Source: Vicinamibacterales bacterium (GTDB lineage: Bacteria > Acidobacteriota > Vicinamibacteria > Vicinamibacterales > UBA8438). Taken from it: a stretch of DNA of 64,000 nucleotides. The stretch spans positions 1 through 64,000 of the forward strand of contig CATQHX010000077.1 in NCBI GenBank assembly GCA_958296065.1, read 5' to 3'. A program made the translations under genes and the position numbers. The notes under the pieces are model-generated. The model was given only the letters and a program-made list of their open reading frames with translations. It had not been told where the DNA came from and did no database searches. Positions 43,664 through 54,109 of this stretch are shown here, one piece after another; the first letter of the stretch is position 1, and each line of letters opens with the position of its first letter.

Positions 43664-45019
43664 ATGACGATCATGAAGAGAACCCTCCCGCGCCGAACGG
43701 TTCTGCGCGGTCTCGGCGCCTCGCTGGCCCTGCCGTTGCTCGACGGCATGGTCCCGGCCTTCGCGGCAACCCGCAACTCGGCCGCCGACCCCGTGCGCCG
43801 CTTCGGGGCCGTTTACGTGCCGAACGGGGTGGAAATGCGCGCGTGGACGCCGCCGGGAACAGGCCAGGCGCTGGAGCTGACCCCCATCCTGGAGCCGCTC
43901 GCACCCGTGCGGGAGCGGCTCAACGTGCTGAGCGGACTGGCCGACAAGGTCGCCATACCGCGCGAAGGCGAAGGCGTGGGAGACCATGCGCGGGCCGCAT
44001 CCACCTGGCTGACCGGCGTGCACGTCAAGAAGACCGAGGGCCCCGACATCCGGGCAGGCGTCTCCGTCGATCAGATCGCCGCCCGCGCGTTCGGCAACGA
44101 GACCCAGCTCGCGTCGCTCGAGCTGGCCATCGATTCGGTCGAGGTGCTCGGGGCCTGCGACCAGGGCTACAGTTGCGCCTACACCAACACCATCGCCTGG
44201 CGCACGCCGACCACGCCGCTGCCGATGGAGAACAACCCGCGCGCGGTGTTCGAACGCCTCTTCGGCGCCACCGACAGCACGGACGTCGAAGCGCGGCTGG
44301 CCCGGCTCCGCCAGGACCGCAGCATTCTCGATTTCGTGACCGACGAGGCCGACTCGATCCGCCGCACCCTCGGCAGCGGCGACCAGCTCAAGCTGGCCCA
44401 GTATCTGGACGCGGTACGCGATGTCGAGCGGCGCATCCAGATGGCCGAACGACAGAGCGACCGCGAGATCCCGGTCGTCGCGCAGCCGGCCGGCATTCCG
44501 GACACGTTCGAGGAGCACTGCCGGCTGATGTTCGACCTGCTGATTCTCGCGTATCAGACCGATCTGACGCGCGTCAGCACGTTCATGTTCGGCAAGGAGG
44601 TCAGCGGCCGGTCGTTCCCCGAGATCGGCGTGCCGGGCGGCCACCACGGCTACTCGCACCACCAGAACGACCCCGAGAACCTGGCGATGCTCGCGCGGAT
44701 CAACACGCATCACATCCGGCAGTTCGGCTATTTCCTGGAGAAGATGCAGTCCATCCCGGACGGCGACGGCTCGCTGCTCGACCACTCGCTGTTCGTCTAC
44801 GGCGCGGGCATCAGCGACGGCAACCTGCACTTCCACCTCGACCTGCCGACGCTGCTGGCCGGCGGCGCGGCCGGGCGGGTCCAAGGCGGTCGCCATCTGC
44901 GCTACGACCACGACACGCCGCTGTCGAACCTGCACGTGGCGGTGCTCGAAAAGCTGGGACTGCCGGTGGAGACGTTCGGGGACAGCACGGGGGCACTGCG
45001 TTATCTGACGGGGATCTAG
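43664..45019 (+). CDS. Tat-exported DUF1552 protein (cassette C)
   Basis: A 451-residue DUF1552 protein from the ATG at 43664, with AGGGGA about eight bases upstream; a further ATG nine bases on is possible. The Tat signal is KRTLPRRTVLRG followed by LALPLLDGMVPAF. Shared blocks include GAVYVPNGVEMRAW, YSCAYTNTIAWR, PMENNPRAVFERLFG, LMFDLLILAYQTDLTRV and LLDHSLFVYGAGISDGN. It ends the cassette C operon. Function as for the paralogues is unknown. Confidence 0.9.
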   Translation: MTIMKRTLPRRTVLRGLGASLALPLLDGMVPAFAATRNSAADPVRRFGAVYVPNGVEMRAWTPPGTGQALELTPILEPLAPVRERLNVLSGLADKVAIPREGEGVGDHARAASTWLTGVHVKKTEGPDIRAGVSVDQIAARAFGNETQLASLELAIDSVEVLGACDQGYSCAYTNTIAWRTPTTPLPMENNPRAVFERLFGATDSTDVEARLARLRQDRSILDFVTDEADSIRRTLGSGDQLKLAQYLDAVRDVERRIQMAERQSDREIPVVAQPAGIPDTFEEHCRLMFDLLILAYQTDLTRVSTFMFGKEVSGRSFPEIGVPGGHHGYSHHQNDPENLAMLARINTHHIRQFGYFLEKMQSIPDGDGSLLDHSLFVYGAGISDGNLHFHLDLPTLLAGGAAGRVQGGRHLRYDHDTPLSNLHVAVLEKLGLPVETFGDSTGALRYLTGI

Positions 45020-45090
45020 ATCTCCCGCGGTCGGGGTCGTCGTGTACGACATGCGCACCCGCGCGCGGCAGACGCGGCCCCACTCCCCGG

Positions 45091-45096
45091 TAGAAT
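45091..45096 (+). promoter_or_regulatory. Putative -10 element (TAGAAT) directly before the phosphoesterase gene
   Basis: TAGAAT is only six bases before the ATG at 45103, which would make the transcript leaderless. No ribosome binding site is seen upstream of this ATG, in keeping with that. Confidence 0.4.
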
Positions 45097-45102
45097 TCTG
45101 CC

Positions 45103-46890
45103 ATGACGTGCCTGCGCCCGCCGATTGTCGCCGCGGCCGCGCTGGTGGCCTGCTTCGTTCTGCTCGCGGGGTCGGCCCTGGCTGGGCAGGGCCCCTCGAC
45201 CGATCCGGACGGCGCGACCGGCCGCGTCACGCTCTCCATCATCGGCACCACCGACCTGCACGGCCGCGCCTTCCCCGACGACGGGCGGGGCGGCCTCGCG
45301 TTGCTGGGCGGGTATCTGCGCAACCTGCGCGCCGCGCGGGCGGCCGACGGCGGCGCGGTGCTGCTCCTCGACGCGGGCGACACCTTCGAAAGCGGGATCG
45401 CCTCGAACATCTCGGAAGGCGCCCTGGTCGTCGACGCCTACAACGCGCTCGGCTACGACGCACTCGCCGTCGGCAACCACGAGTTCGACTACGGGGCGGT
45501 CGACGACGACGCGGCGACCGACACGACCGCTGACGACGGCGCGCCCGACATGCGCGGTGCGCTCAAGGCCGCAGCCGCGCGGGCAAGGTTTCCCTTTCTC
45601 GCGGCGAACCTGATCGACGCGGCGACGGGAAGCGTGGTGGAGTGGCCCAACGTCCGGCCGTCCACGCTCGTCGACGCCGCGGGCCTCCGGGTGGGCATCG
45701 TCGGGGTCATGACCCGCTACGGACTCTCGAGGACGCTTGCCGCCAACGTCCAGGGACTCGACACGACGGCGCTGGAACCCGCCGTCGAGCGCGAGGCGCG
45801 ACGCCTGCGCCGCCGCGGCGCCGACTTGGTGCTGGTGCTCGCGCACGCCGGCGGCGCGTGCTTTCGGTTCGACGATCCCACGGATCTGTCGTCGTGCGAC
45901 GACGACGCCGAGATCTTCCAGCTTGCCCGGCGGCTGCCGCCCGGTCTCGTCGATGCGATCGTCGCCGGCCACACCCACCGGGCGGTGGCGCACGAGGTGG
46001 CCGGCATCCCGATCGTGCAGGCCCATTCGCGGGGGAGCGCGTTCGCGCGCGTCGATCTGGCTGTCGAGCGCGGCGCCGGGGTCGTGTCCGCACGGCTCTT
46101 TCCGCCCCAGGCGGTCTGCGCCGCCGTCGCCCGGGACGGCTGGTCGTGCGCGAACGACGGCGGCACGCCCGCGACCTACGAAGGCACGCCCGTCCGGCCC
46201 GACGCATCGATCCTCGCCGCGATGCAACCGGCGCTCGACCGGGTGAACCGCTGGCGCACCGAGCCGCTCGGCGTCACCCTGGAAACTCCTCTCCCGCGGA
46301 ACCCGGACGGCATCGAATCGCCGCTCGGCAACCTCTTCGCGGATGCAATCCTGGCTGCCGTGCCGGGCGCGGATCTCGCGATCGGCATGGGCGGCCGGCG
46401 TGCGGGGCTGCGCCGGGACCTGCCGGCCGGCCCTCTCACCCGCGGCCCTCTCTACGACGTGTTCGCCTTCGACAATCGTGTCGTCACGCTGACGATGACC
46501 GGGGCGCAGGTGCGGCGGGCGCTGGCTCGCGAGTTGACCCGCGAGCTGGCCCGCAGCCTGCGCGGCATCCCGAGCGTGTCGGGTATTCGCGTGCGAGTCA
46601 CCTGCGGCGGGGTTCGGCGGCAGCTCGAGATCGTCCGGCCATCGGGAGCACCGATCGGCCCGGAGGAGACGCTCGTCGTGGCGACCACGGACTTCTTCGC
46701 CCGGCGCGCCGCGCGCGACGCCGTCGCCGTGCAGCCGGCGGCGGCACTGGCTTCGGCACCGCTCGTCCGGGAGGCCGCCGCCAGTTGGCTCAGCACCCGC
46801 GGTGGACGGCTCAATGCCGCCGACTTCTTGACGCCGCCCCGCTGGGAAACGCCGGATCGCGGCCCCTGCTTCGTCGCAGTCCCGCGATAG
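45103..46890 (+). CDS. Secreted 5'-nucleotidase / 2',3'-cyclic phosphodiesterase-like metallophosphoesterase
   Basis: A 595-residue exported enzyme (signal about 1-28). The N-terminal calcineurin-like domain has the dimetal motifs DLHG (in IIGTTDLHGRAF), LDAGDTF, GNHEFDYG, LVLAHAG and VAGHTHR. The C-terminal half is a 5'-nucleotidase C-domain (about 400-560: SPLGNLFADAILAAV, PLYDVFAFDNRVV, VATTDFFA). Such enzymes take phosphate from extracellular nucleotides. The acyltransferase gene follows eight bases later. The first metal motif has TTD where many members have ND-x-H, a modest difference. Confidence 0.87.
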   Translation: MTCLRPPIVAAAALVACFVLLAGSALAGQGPSTDPDGATGRVTLSIIGTTDLHGRAFPDDGRGGLALLGGYLRNLRAARAADGGAVLLLDAGDTFESGIASNISEGALVVDAYNALGYDALAVGNHEFDYGAVDDDAATDTTADDGAPDMRGALKAAAARARFPFLAANLIDAATGSVVEWPNVRPSTLVDAAGLRVGIVGVMTRYGLSRTLAANVQGLDTTALEPAVEREARRLRRRGADLVLVLAHAGGACFRFDDPTDLSSCDDDAEIFQLARRLPPGLVDAIVAGHTHRAVAHEVAGIPIVQAHSRGSAFARVDLAVERGAGVVSARLFPPQAVCAAVARDGWSCANDGGTPATYEGTPVRPDASILAAMQPALDRVNRWRTEPLGVTLETPLPRNPDGIESPLGNLFADAILAAVPGADLAIGMGGRRAGLRRDLPAGPLTRGPLYDVFAFDNRVVTLTMTGAQVRRALARELTRELARSLRGIPSVSGIRVRVTCGGVRRQLEIVRPSGAPIGPEETLVVATTDFFARRAARDAVAVQPAAALASAPLVREAAASWLSTRGGRLNAADFLTPPRWETPDRGPCFVAVPR

Positions 46891-46898
46891 AAGCCGGA

Positions 46899-47744
46899 AT
46901 GGCGGATCAGGTCCCGGGCGACCGACTGAGCCACAGCGCGCCGTCGCCCTTCACGCGGCTTCGGCGCCGTTACCTGCGCATCGCGTTGCTGTCGCTGGTC
47001 ACCGGCGTCTTCTTCGCCGTCCTGTGGGCCGCCTTGGCCCTGCTCCTGCCGGCGCCGCGCCTGCGGCGGACGGCGCGCAACGCCATCTTCCGCGTCTGGG
47101 CACGCATCTGCCAGCGGGTCATCGGCGCCCGCGTGCGCGTGGAGGGAACGCCTCCGCGGGCGCCCTTCCTGCTGGTCTGCAATCACCTCGGCTACGTCGA
47201 CATTCCGGTGCTGGCCGCCTGCACGGACGCGTGGTTCGTCGCCAAGATGGAGATGCGTTCCTGGCCGCTGGTCGGCATGCTCTGCCGTTCGGTGGGCACC
47301 ATCTTCATCGACCGGCAACTGGGCCGGGACGTGCTGCGCGCCAACCGGCTGATCGAGAACGTGCTGGCAGACGGCTACGGCGTCGTGATCTTCCCCGAGG
47401 GCACGAGCACGCAGGGCTTCGAGGTCCGCCGCTTTCGCACGTCGCTCCTCGACCATCCGACGCGCAGCGGCATGCCGGTCCACGCGGCGGCGCTCACCTA
47501 CCGCACGGAGTCCGGAGAGCCGCCGGCGCACCTCTCGGTCTGCTGGTGGGGCGACGCTCCCCTCTTCGCGCACGCGCAGCGCCTGTTCGAGCTGCGGCGC
47601 TTCGACGTCGTCGTCCGCTTCGGTCCCGTCGCAGTCAGGGGAAGTGACCGCAAGGAGCTGGCGGCGCGCCTGCATAGCGAGGTGGAACGCCTCTTCGAGC
47701 CGGTGGTCGCACCGGATCACCGCGCCTTCGAGACCGGCTTCTGA
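46899..47744 (+). CDS. 1-acyl-sn-glycerol-3-phosphate acyltransferase (PlsC-like)
   Basis: A 281-residue membrane-associated acyltransferase. A hydrophobic helix (about 27-51) anchors it. The catalytic HX4D motif is NHLGYVD with His96 and Asp101; the substrate-binding motif is FPEGTS at 165-170, and the intermediate GTIFIDRQ block is present. It would acylate lysophosphatidic acid, or a related lysolipid, in phospholipid synthesis; the exact acceptor is not certain. It lies eight bases after the phosphoesterase gene and is probably co-transcribed. Confidence 0.85.
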   Translation: MADQVPGDRLSHSAPSPFTRLRRRYLRIALLSLVTGVFFAVLWAALALLLPAPRLRRTARNAIFRVWARICQRVIGARVRVEGTPPRAPFLLVCNHLGYVDIPVLAACTDAWFVAKMEMRSWPLVGMLCRSVGTIFIDRQLGRDVLRANRLIENVLADGYGVVIFPEGTSTQGFEVRRFRTSLLDHPTRSGMPVHAAALTYRTESGEPPAHLSVCWWGDAPLFAHAQRLFELRRFDVVVRFGPVAVRGSDRKELAARLHSEVERLFEPVVAPDHRAFETGF

Positions 47745-47840
47745 GTGCTGAAAGCTGCTTCGCCGGCCGTCGAGCGCGTCTGCGGGAGCCTCGACATCGA
47801 CACTGTCCTGCGGGAGGTCGTCGACAGCGCCCACGCCCTG
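47745..47840 (+). pseudogene. Remnant of a GAF-domain sensor N-terminus
   Basis: Directly after the acyltransferase stop, a GTG opens a frame reading LKAASPAVERVCGSLDIDTV and LREVVDSAHALI. This is the typical first helix of GAF-domain histidine kinases and regulators. After about 32 codons the frame becomes the mirror of ureG, so the rest of the gene is gone. It marks a junction where the urea operon meets older sequence. Confidence 0.5.
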
Positions 47841-47845
47841 ATTCG

Positions 47846-48571
47846 TCAGGACACCCTGGCACACGTCGCCTGCAGCCCCTCGACCACGGCGTCGGTGATG
47901 GTGTCCACGCCCACGCCGTTCGTCACCTGGGCGAAGACGAACGGGCCGTCGCCCCGCATGCGCCGCGAGTCGCGGGCCATGACGTCGAGGTCCGCGCCGA
48001 TGAGCGAGGCCAGGTCGGTCTTGTTGATCACGAGCAGGTCCGACTGCGTGATGCCCGGTCCCCCCTTGCGGGGAATCTTGTCTCCCCCGGACACGTCGAT
48101 GACGTAGATCGTGAAGTCCGCCAGGTCGCGGCTGAACTGCGCGGCGAGGTTGTCCCCGCCGCTCTCGACGAACAGCAGCTCCGGCTCGACCCTGACCATC
48201 AGTTGGGCCAGCGCATCCAGGTTCTGGCTGACGTCGTCGCGGACCGCGGTATGCGGGCAGCCGCCCGTCTCGACAGCCGTGATGCGTCCGGTCTCCAGCG
48301 CCTGGTGGCGTACGAGGAACTCGCCGTCTTCCCTGGTAAAGATGTCGTTGGTGACCACGGCGAGGCTGTACCGATCCCGCAGCCTGCGGCACAGCGCGAG
48401 CAGCAGCGCGGTCTTCCCGCTCCCGACCGGTCCCCCGATGCCGACGGTGAACGCGCGCTGGTTGTAGTCACGGGCGCGCGGTTCGCCTCGCTCCTCGAAC
48501 AGACCGGGGCCTTCCGGATCGTGTCCGGCCGGATCATGGTGGCGGTGCGGGCCGTTGAACAGGTCGTGCAT
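47846..48571 (-). CDS. ureG: Urease accessory GTPase UreG with His-rich N-terminus
   Basis: A 241-residue GTPase needed to load nickel into urease. The ATG at 48571 follows GAGGG. The N-terminal 20 residues hold five histidines (positions 2, 9, 11, 12, 17), then the P-loop GGPVGSGKT at 46-54, the nickel-binding CPH in GGCPHTAVRDD, ESGGDNLAA, and the NKTD base-recognition motif in LLVINKTDL. Canonical UreG proteins of many bacteria lack such a His stretch. It is the last gene of the urea operon, 29 bases after ureF, and converges with the acyltransferase gene. Confidence 0.95.
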   Translation of the reverse strand: MHDLFNGPHRHHDPAGHDPEGPGLFEERGEPRARDYNQRAFTVGIGGPVGSGKTALLLALCRRLRDRYSLAVVTNDIFTREDGEFLVRHQALETGRITAVETGGCPHTAVRDDVSQNLDALAQLMVRVEPELLFVESGGDNLAAQFSRDLADFTIYVIDVSGGDKIPRKGGPGITQSDLLVINKTDLASLIGADLDVMARDSRRMRGDGPFVFAQVTNGVGVDTITDAVVEGLQATCARVS

Positions 48572-48600
48572 GGCGATTTCCCTCGACGAACACCGGGTCC

Positions 48601-49257
48601 TCAGGATTGAAAGAGTCGTGAATAGAGACGGTCGTGCCCTCCCTGCAGGAGATCGACGAGGGGCGCCGTCTGGCAGATCTCGTCGGCGGCGAGGTCCCGG
48701 CACATCTCCAGCGTGGCGTCGAGGCAGGCTTCCGCGTCCTGCTGCATCCACTGTGCCCGATAGCTGCCGACGATCCCCAGCCGGACCGCGGCCGACAGAA
48801 TGCCGCGCGCGGCGCCGAAGAGGACCGCCTTCTGCGCGACCTCCGGGGAGAGCCCGATCGTCCGGAAGACGACGCCCGAGAGCGGGGCCACGTGCGTCCA
48901 TCCCTTCCGGGCGCGGGCTTCGAGCGCGGCCAGTGCGGAAGAGGGCCAGACCCGGAACGCCGTCGCGACCAGCGTGCGTCCCTGCACCCGACTGGCACGG
49001 TTGGCCACCCCGTTGGTGAGAAACGCGTGGGCCAGCTCGTCCAGCTCTTCCAGTCGCCCCGGCTCACGATACGCCGCGCTCATCAGCGGCAACGCGCTCC
49101 ATCCCGTCTGCCGAATCGATTCCTGCAGGAACCGCCGCAACGCGGCTTCGTCGTCCACATGGCCCGCCTGACACGCCGCTTCGAGGCCCCACGAATGGGC
49201 GAACACGCCCACCGGAAACGCCGAATCCACGACCTGCCACACGAGCCAGTCGGACAT
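48601..49257 (-). CDS. ureF: Urease accessory protein UreF
   Basis: A 218-residue helical protein that links UreD-bound apo-urease to UreG and gates GTP hydrolysis. Recognised by the opening VVDSAFPVGVFAHSWGLEAA, the HAFLTNGVANRASRVQGR block, and the C-terminal ICQTAPLVDLLQGGHDRLYS followed by RLFQS. The length and end fit the family. It starts four bases after ureC. Confidence 0.93.
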   Translation of the reverse strand: MSDWLVWQVVDSAFPVGVFAHSWGLEAACQAGHVDDEAALRRFLQESIRQTGWSALPLMSAAYREPGRLEELDELAHAFLTNGVANRASRVQGRTLVATAFRVWPSSALAALEARARKGWTHVAPLSGVVFRTIGLSPEVAQKAVLFGAARGILSAAVRLGIVGSYRAQWMQQDAEACLDATLEMCRDLAADEICQTAPLVDLLQGGHDRLYSRLFQS

Positions 49258-49261
49258 GGCG

Positions 49262-50977
<1,716 letters not shown>

Positions 50978-50979
50978 GA

Positions 50980-51711
50980 CTACTCCCACCCTCCCAGATC
51001 GCGTTGCTCGTCGACCGGACCGCTCGCCCACGCGTTCCCGCCACGGACGACCCGCCCTCCGGCGATGGGGACCAGCCGAACCGTCCTGCTCTCTCCCGGC
51101 TCGAATCGCACCGCCGTGCCCGCGGGAATGTCCAGACGGCGGCCGTATGCAGCGGGGCGGTCGAAGGCCAGCGCGCGATTGGTCTCCAGGAAGTGATAGT
51201 GGCTCCCGACCTGGATCGGCCTATCGCCGGTGTTCGCCACCGCCAGGCTGACGACCTCGCGGCCCTCGTTGAGCGTGATCTGCCCGTCGGCGGCAAGCAG
51301 CTCGCCCGGCACGCCCGCCAGCGCCGACGCGGCAGGCCCGACCTCGGTTTCCGGCGCCGGCGGCGGCAGAAAGCTGCCGTAGAGCGCCAGGGCATGGTCG
51401 CCGTGCTCCGCGACGATGGGGTGGTGCACCGTCACGAGCTTCGTCCCATCCGGGAACGTGCCTTCCACCTGCACTTCGTCGACCATGTCGGGTATCCCGT
51501 CCAGGACGTCCCGCGTGCCGAGGAAGCGGCGCCCGAGATCCATCAGATCGGCCACCGATCGGCCGTCGCGGATGAACTCCAGCAACTGGGTGGCAATGAG
51601 CGCCACCGCTTCCACGTAGTTCAGCCGCAGTCCGCGGGCAAGCCGTTTCTGCGCAAGAAATCCGGCCTGGTGCAGGAGCAGCTTGTCGACCTCGCGCGGC
51701 GTCAGGTGCAT
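50980..51711 (-). CDS. ureAB: Fused urease gamma-beta subunit
   Basis: A 243-residue fusion. Residues 1-100 are UreA (MHLTPREVDKLLLHQAGFLA, RGLRLNYVEAVALI, and the PDMVDEVQVEGTFPDGTKLV end). A linker of about 30 residues leads to UreB (about 132-240: PGELLAADGQITLNEGRE, VANTGDRPIQVGSHYHFLET, and the FEPGESRTVRLV strand). Gamma-beta fusions are known from Helicobacter and some other bacteria, and give an equimolar assembly with UreC. The ATG at 51711 is the family start; the frame is open further upstream but carries the mirror of ureD. Confidence 0.95.
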   Translation of the reverse strand: MHLTPREVDKLLLHQAGFLAQKRLARGLRLNYVEAVALIATQLLEFIRDGRSVADLMDLGRRFLGTRDVLDGIPDMVDEVQVEGTFPDGTKLVTVHHPIVAEHGDHALALYGSFLPPPAPETEVGPAASALAGVPGELLAADGQITLNEGREVVSLAVANTGDRPIQVGSHYHFLETNRALAFDRPAAYGRRLDIPAGTAVRFEPGESRTVRLVPIAGGRVVRGGNAWASGPVDEQRDLGGWE

Positions 51712-51715
51712 GTCG

Positions 51716-52612
51716 CTACCATTTCCGTGCCCACGGGCTGTCGCCGAGAAGCCGGGGCACAAAGCCGAGAAGATCCCGAAGGGTGTAGTCGACGTCTTCG
51801 AGTGTGCGGCCTGCGACGCGCAGAACACAGCCGGTCTCGCACACGGTGGAGGCCGCCAGGAGGCGATCCGCCCGCCTTTGCACCGACTCGGCCCGCACCC
51901 GGGCGTCGAGCCGCTCGATCTCGTCGGCGAGACCGCGCCCGATCAGCACGGCGACAGCCAGCACGTCGAAGCGGCCGAAACGCGGCGCCAGGGGACCATC
52001 CGATGCACGCAGCGCCAGGGCCTCGTGGACGACCAGGCGGCCTTCGAGATGGATGGTCGTGCGGCTGACGTAGTCGTCGAAGACCCATCGCTCGCCCGAC
52101 TCCCGCCGACCCGAGGTGACCTGATCGAGGAGGACGAGTCCGCCTCCCGCGGCGATGGTGACATGCTGCGTCTGGCGATATCGAGACCCGGCGAAACAGA
52201 CGACGGCATCCGGTGCGACGATGAGCAGGCCGTTCTCGCGGATGTCGGCGTCGAGCACTGCACTGGTCCCGCGCGGGGAGCGATAGACCTTGGTGGCGGA
52301 CTGCGTCGACAAGAAGGCGGTGGCGCCGGTTCCGACGGACACTCGAATGCCGATGTCGTCGCCGTCGACCAGGCCCCCCCCGTGACTGGAGGTGTAGATC
52401 CAGGCCGCGCGACCATGGTTCTTCGGCGTCAGCAGGCGCAACGGGCTCGTCGCGTAGGCCTGCGTCACGACGCTGCGCCCTCCCGTCCGCTCGACGGCAA
52501 CCCGCCCGCGGCCCGAGCGCCCGGCGCTGGTGACATCCGGCACCCGGGCGCTAGTCGACGCAACCTCGACACCGGGCTCACACCGTGAGGTACTTGCGAA
52601 TGTCATCGTCAC
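51716..52612 (-). CDS. ureD: Urease accessory protein UreD (UreH)
   Basis: A 298-residue accessory protein that binds apo-urease and recruits UreF and UreG. Landmarks: LRLLTPKNHGRAAWIYTSSH, GDDIGIRVSVGTGATAFLST, QSATKVYRSPRG, PDAVVCFAGSRYRQ and RFGRFDVLAVAVLIG. It is the first urease gene after urtE and overlaps it by about 35 bases if the ATG at 52612 is used; an ATG at 52606 is an alternative. The coupling places uptake and hydrolysis under one transcript. Confidence 0.9.
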   Translation of the reverse strand: MTMTFASTSRCEPGVEVASTSARVPDVTSAGRSGRGRVAVERTGGRSVVTQAYATSPLRLLTPKNHGRAAWIYTSSHGGGLVDGDDIGIRVSVGTGATAFLSTQSATKVYRSPRGTSAVLDADIRENGLLIVAPDAVVCFAGSRYRQTQHVTIAAGGGLVLLDQVTSGRRESGERWVFDDYVSRTTIHLEGRLVVHEALALRASDGPLAPRFGRFDVLAVAVLIGRGLADEIERLDARVRAESVQRRADRLLAASTVCETGCVLRVAGRTLEDVDYTLRDLLGFVPRLLGDSPWARKW

Positions 52613-53279
52613 TCAAATCGTCTATCGCCCCTCCGGCCACCAGCCTGCCCTTGTCCAGGATGCGGAACTCGCTGGCCACGCGGCGGGCGAACGGCAGCTT
52701 CTGCTCGACCAGCAGCACCGTCACACCGGTCTCACGGTTGAGCCGCAGGATGATATCTCCGATCTCGTGGACGATGTTCGGCTGGATCCCTTCCGTGGGT
52801 TCATCGAGCACCAGCAGTCTGGGCTCCAGAACCAGGGCCCGTCCGATGGCCAACTGCTGCTGCTGGCCGCCCGACAGATCGCCTCCGCGGCGCTGCAGCA
52901 TCTGCTTCAGCACGGGGAACAGCTCGAACACCCGCGGAGGGATGGTGCGCCGGCTCTCGCGCCGGGCCGCCAACCCTATCTGGAGGTTCTCCTCGACCGT
53001 GAGCTGCGGAAAGATCTCCCGCCCCTGCGGCACGTAGCCGATGCCCAGTCGCGCCCGCGCCTCGGTGGAACGTGCGAGCAGATCGACGCCGTCGAAGTCC
53101 ATCGTGCCGGAGGCCACCGGAATCAACCCCATCAGGCACTTGAGCAGAGTGGTCTTGCCCATTCCGTTGCGCCCCATCAGGCACAGGCGGGTTCCCGACT
53201 CCACGTCCAGGTCGATACCCCACAGCGTGCGGCTGCCGCCGTACGACTGGCCGAGGTCCCTGATCGTCAGCAGGCTCAT
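52578..53279 (-). CDS. urtE: Urea ABC transporter ATP-binding protein UrtE
   Basis: A 233-residue LivF-type ATPase. Walker A GRNGMGKTT at 36-44, GYVPQGREIFPQLTVEENL, signature LSGGQQQQLAIGRAL, Walker B LLVLDEPTEGIQP, and the His-loop region. The GIQPNIV string after Walker B is typical of UrtE. It pairs with UrtD to power urea import. Its start overlaps the urtD stop (ATGA). Confidence 0.94.
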   Translation of the reverse strand: MSLLTIRDLGQSYGGSRTLWGIDLDVESGTRLCLMGRNGMGKTTLLKCLMGLIPVASGTMDFDGVDLLARSTEARARLGIGYVPQGREIFPQLTVEENLQIGLAARRESRRTIPPRVFELFPVLKQMLQRRGGDLSGGQQQQLAIGRALVLEPRLLVLDEPTEGIQPNIVHEIGDIILRLNRETGVTVLLVEQKLPFARRVASEFRILDKGRLVAGGAIDDLSDDDIRKYLTV

Positions 53280-54109
53280 GCGCCGAGATAGACCTCGATC
53301 ACGCGGGGGTCGCCCTGCACGGCATCCATGTTGCCTTCGGCCAGCACCCTTCCCTCATGCAGGACGGCGACACGGTTCGCGATTGCGCGGACGAACTCCA
53401 TGTCGTGCTCCACGACGACCACCGAGTGCTGTCCGGCCAGCGACAGCAACAGCTCGCCGGTGCGCTCCGTCTCCTGCGGCGTCATGCCCGCGACCGGCTC
53501 GTCGACCAGCAGCAGCTTCGGGTCCTGCATCAGCAGCATGCCGATCTCGAGCCACTGCTTCTGCCCATGCGCCAGCGTGCCGGCCTGGCCGTCGCGCTGC
53601 GATGCCAGACCGGTCGTCTCGAGCACTTCGTCGATACGTTCCCGCTGCCGGGGCCTCAAGCGGGCGAAGACGGTGTGCCAGAACGCCTTCTCACCCGCCA
53701 GCGCGAGCTCCAGGTTCTCGAATACCGTCAGGAAGTCGAAGACGGTCGGCTTCTGAAACTTGCGGCCGATGCCCACCTGCACTATCTCCGGCTCGCTCAG
53801 CGCGAGCAGGTTGATCTCGTTGCCGAACCACACGGTTCCCTCGTCCGGCCGCGTCTTCCCCGTGACGACGTCCATCATCGTGGTCTTGCCGGCTCCGTTC
53901 GGACCGATGACGCACAGCAGCTCGCCCGGGTCCACGTGCAACGTGAGGTCGTCGAGAGCCTTGAAGCCGTCGAAGCTCACCGTCAGGTGCTGCAGATACA
54001 GTACATCGCCGCGCAGCACCGACGGCTGTCGCCGGATCGCGGCCTCGCGTTTCTCGCGCCAGGCGTCGCGCCTGCCCGAAGGGCCGCGGGCAGGGTTGTC
54101 GCCGGTCAC
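53276..54109 (-). CDS. urtD: Urea ABC transporter ATP-binding protein UrtD
   Basis: A 277-residue LivG-type ATPase. The GTG at 54109 overlaps the urtC stop (GTGA) and has GGAGG five bases upstream, which decides the start. A 38-residue Arg-rich extension precedes LQHLTVSFDGFKALDDL. Walker A is GPNGAGKTT at 69-77, and the UrtD-specific MMDVVTGKTRPDEG follows. Signature-like AHGQKQWLEIGMLL and Walker B LLLVDEPVAGM are present. It works with UrtE, UrtB and UrtC. Confidence 0.94.
   Translation of the reverse strand: MTGDNPARGPSGRRDAWREKREAAIRRQPSVLRGDVLYLQHLTVSFDGFKALDDLTLHVDPGELLCVIGPNGAGKTTMMDVVTGKTRPDEGTVWFGNEINLLALSEPEIVQVGIGRKFQKPTVFDFLTVFENLELALAGEKAFWHTVFARLRPRQRERIDEVLETTGLASQRDGQAGTLAHGQKQWLEIGMLLMQDPKLLLVDEPVAGMTPQETERTGELLLSLAGQHSVVVVEHDMEFVRAIANRVAVLHEGRVLAEGNMDAVQGDPRVIEVYLGA

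Noticed and set aside
45642..46898. 700-residue frame ahead of the acyltransferase
   Set aside because: Arg/Pro-rich shadow of the phosphoesterase gene; the acyltransferase begins at 46899.
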